A stretch of 5,376 nt of DNA from Maritimibacter sp. (lineage in GTDB: Bacteria; Pseudomonadota; Alphaproteobacteria; Rhodobacterales; Rhodobacteraceae), in NCBI GenBank assembly GCA_020441225.1, contig JAGRMP010000002.1:1-5376 (forward strand). The letters are read 5' to 3'. The notes beneath the pieces were generated by a model, which saw nothing but the letters and a program-made list of their open reading frames with translations, had not been told where the DNA came from and made no database searches. Positions 4,617 to 5,376 of the stretch are shown here, piece by piece; within the stretch, counting starts at the first letter, position 1, and the number at the start of each line of letters is the position of its first letter. A program made the translations under genes and the position numbers.

Positions 4617-5376
4617 ATGCCCAAGACTACCTTCCTTCTCGGGACCGCCATCGCGCTGGTTGCCGGCGCCGCCATGGCCGATGAAGTGCGGGTCTACAAC
4701 TGGTCCGACTATATCGACGAAGACCTGCTGACCAAATTCGAGGAAGAGACCGGTCTCGACCTCGTCTACGACGTGTTCGATTCGAACGAGGTGCTCGAGA
4801 CCAAGATGCTCGCGGGCGGCTCGGGCTACGACGTGGTGGTGCCCACCGGGTCGTTCCTCGCCCGCCAGATCCAGGCCGGCGCGTTCCAGAAACTCGACAA
4901 GTCGAAGCTGCCGAACATCGTCAACCTGTGGCCGGTGATCACCGAGCGGGTCGCCCGCTACGACCCCGGCAACGAATACGCGATCAACTACATGTGGGGC
5001 ACCACCGGGATCGGGACCAATGTGACCAAGGTTCGCGAGATCCTGGGCGACGATGCGCCCATCGACAGCCTCGCGCTGGTCTTCGACCCCGCCAACATGG
5101 AAAAGCTCGCCGAATGCGGCGTGATGTTCCTCGATGCGCCCGACGAGATGATCCCGGCGGCGCTGAAGTACCTCGGGGAAGATCCGAACTCGATGGACGA
5201 AGCCGTGGTCACCCGGGCCGAGGAAGCCTTCGCGCCGATCCGCCCCTATATCTCGAAGTTCCACTCCTCCGAATACATCGAGGCGCTGGCCAACGGCGAG
5301 ATCTGCGTCGCCTTCGGCTGGTCGGGCGACATCCTGCAGGCCCGCGACCGGGCCGCCGAGGCCGACAACGGGATCG
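4617..5376 (+). CDS. potF: Periplasmic putrescine-binding protein of an ABC transporter (PotF type), 3' end outside window
   Basis: Captures putrescine in the periplasm and delivers it to a PotGHI-type permease/ATPase. 253 codons are visible of about 360-370 expected. A Sec signal peptide with basic start and hydrophobic core ends at AAMA (cleavage after residue 21). The mature protein follows E. coli PotF closely: YNWSDYI (27-33), YDVFDSNEVLE (51-61), VVVPTGSF (73-80), MWGTTGIG, CGVMFLDAPDE (167-177), YLGEDPNS, FHSSEYI, ANGEICVAFGWSGD (to 238). Aligning with PotF, ligand contacts Trp37, Ser38, Asp39, Tyr40, Glu185, Trp244 and Asp247 correspond to Trp29, Ser30, Asp31, Tyr32, Glu177, Trp235 and Asp238. 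Ser85 is replaced by Thr77. Cys167 and Cys230 match the PotF disulfide pair. The ATG at 4617 has AGGGGAG 6 nt upstream. Its partners should follow to the right. Confidence 0.93.
   Translation, partial: MPKTTFLLGTAIALVAGAAMADEVRVYNWSDYIDEDLLTKFEEETGLDLVYDVFDSNEVLETKMLAGGSGYDVVVPTGSFLARQIQAGAFQKLDKSKLPNIVNLWPVITERVARYDPGNEYAINYMWGTTGIGTNVTKVREILGDDAPIDSLALVFDPANMEKLAECGVMFLDAPDEMIPAALKYLGEDPNSMDEAVVTRAEEAFAPIRPYISKFHSSEYIEALANGEICVAFGWSGDILQARDRAAEADNGI

Noticed and set aside
4461..5264. A 267-codon minus-strand open frame opposite potF
   Set aside because: It is the codon-register complement of potF, open for the same codon-bias reason. The potF frame matches a known family with signal peptide, promoter and ribosome-binding site.
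1..5376. tRNA or rRNA genes, CRISPR arrays, insertion sequences, phage or defence genes
   Set aside because: None seen on either strand: five dense metabolic, transport and regulatory genes fill the window, and no spaced direct repeats or transposase motifs appear.

Overview
The window is a high-GC stretch of bacterial DNA carrying a compact polyamine uptake and breakdown locus. The codon use almost completely avoids TTA, CTA and TCA. The protein families, and a hairpin plus CCCCCGGAGTATTT intergenic element, point to an alphaproteobacterium, most likely of the Rhodobacteraceae/Paracoccaceae. That placement is inference from style; no rRNA or other marker gene is present.

Layout: four genes lie on the minus strand, transcribed right to left. 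They are a GntR/FCD regulator (3799-4446), a class III aminotransferase of the SpuC type (2315-3712), a PuuB-type FAD-dependent gamma-glutamylputrescine oxidase (938-2242) and the N-terminal 287 codons of a 5-oxoprolinase (1-862, running off the left edge). Divergently, on the plus strand, begins a PotF-type periplasmic putrescine-binding protein (4617 to the right edge, 253 codons visible). The rest of a potFGHI-type ABC transporter would be expected just to the right.

How they fit: PotF would capture putrescine in the periplasm. SpuC (transamination) and PuuB (oxidation of gamma-glutamylated putrescine) would convert amine to aldehyde in the cytoplasm. The 5-oxoprolinase would return any 5-oxoproline formed from the gamma-glutamyl carrier to glutamate. 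No gamma-glutamylputrescine synthetase (PuuA), aldehyde dehydrogenase (PuuC) or gamma-Glu-GABA hydrolase (PuuD) is seen inside the window.

The most informative non-coding signal is a matched pair of promoters. One precedes spuC (TTGACA-16-TATTCT, minus strand) and one precedes potF (TTGACC-16-TAGATT, plus strand). Each has a copy of a near-identical box, ATnTGATCAAAA, overlapping its -10 region. The simplest reading is that the GntR protein encoded between them binds both boxes and co-ordinates uptake with catabolism. The other notable point is the 5-oxoprolinase in a PuuB operon, which the textbook Puu pathway does not require.
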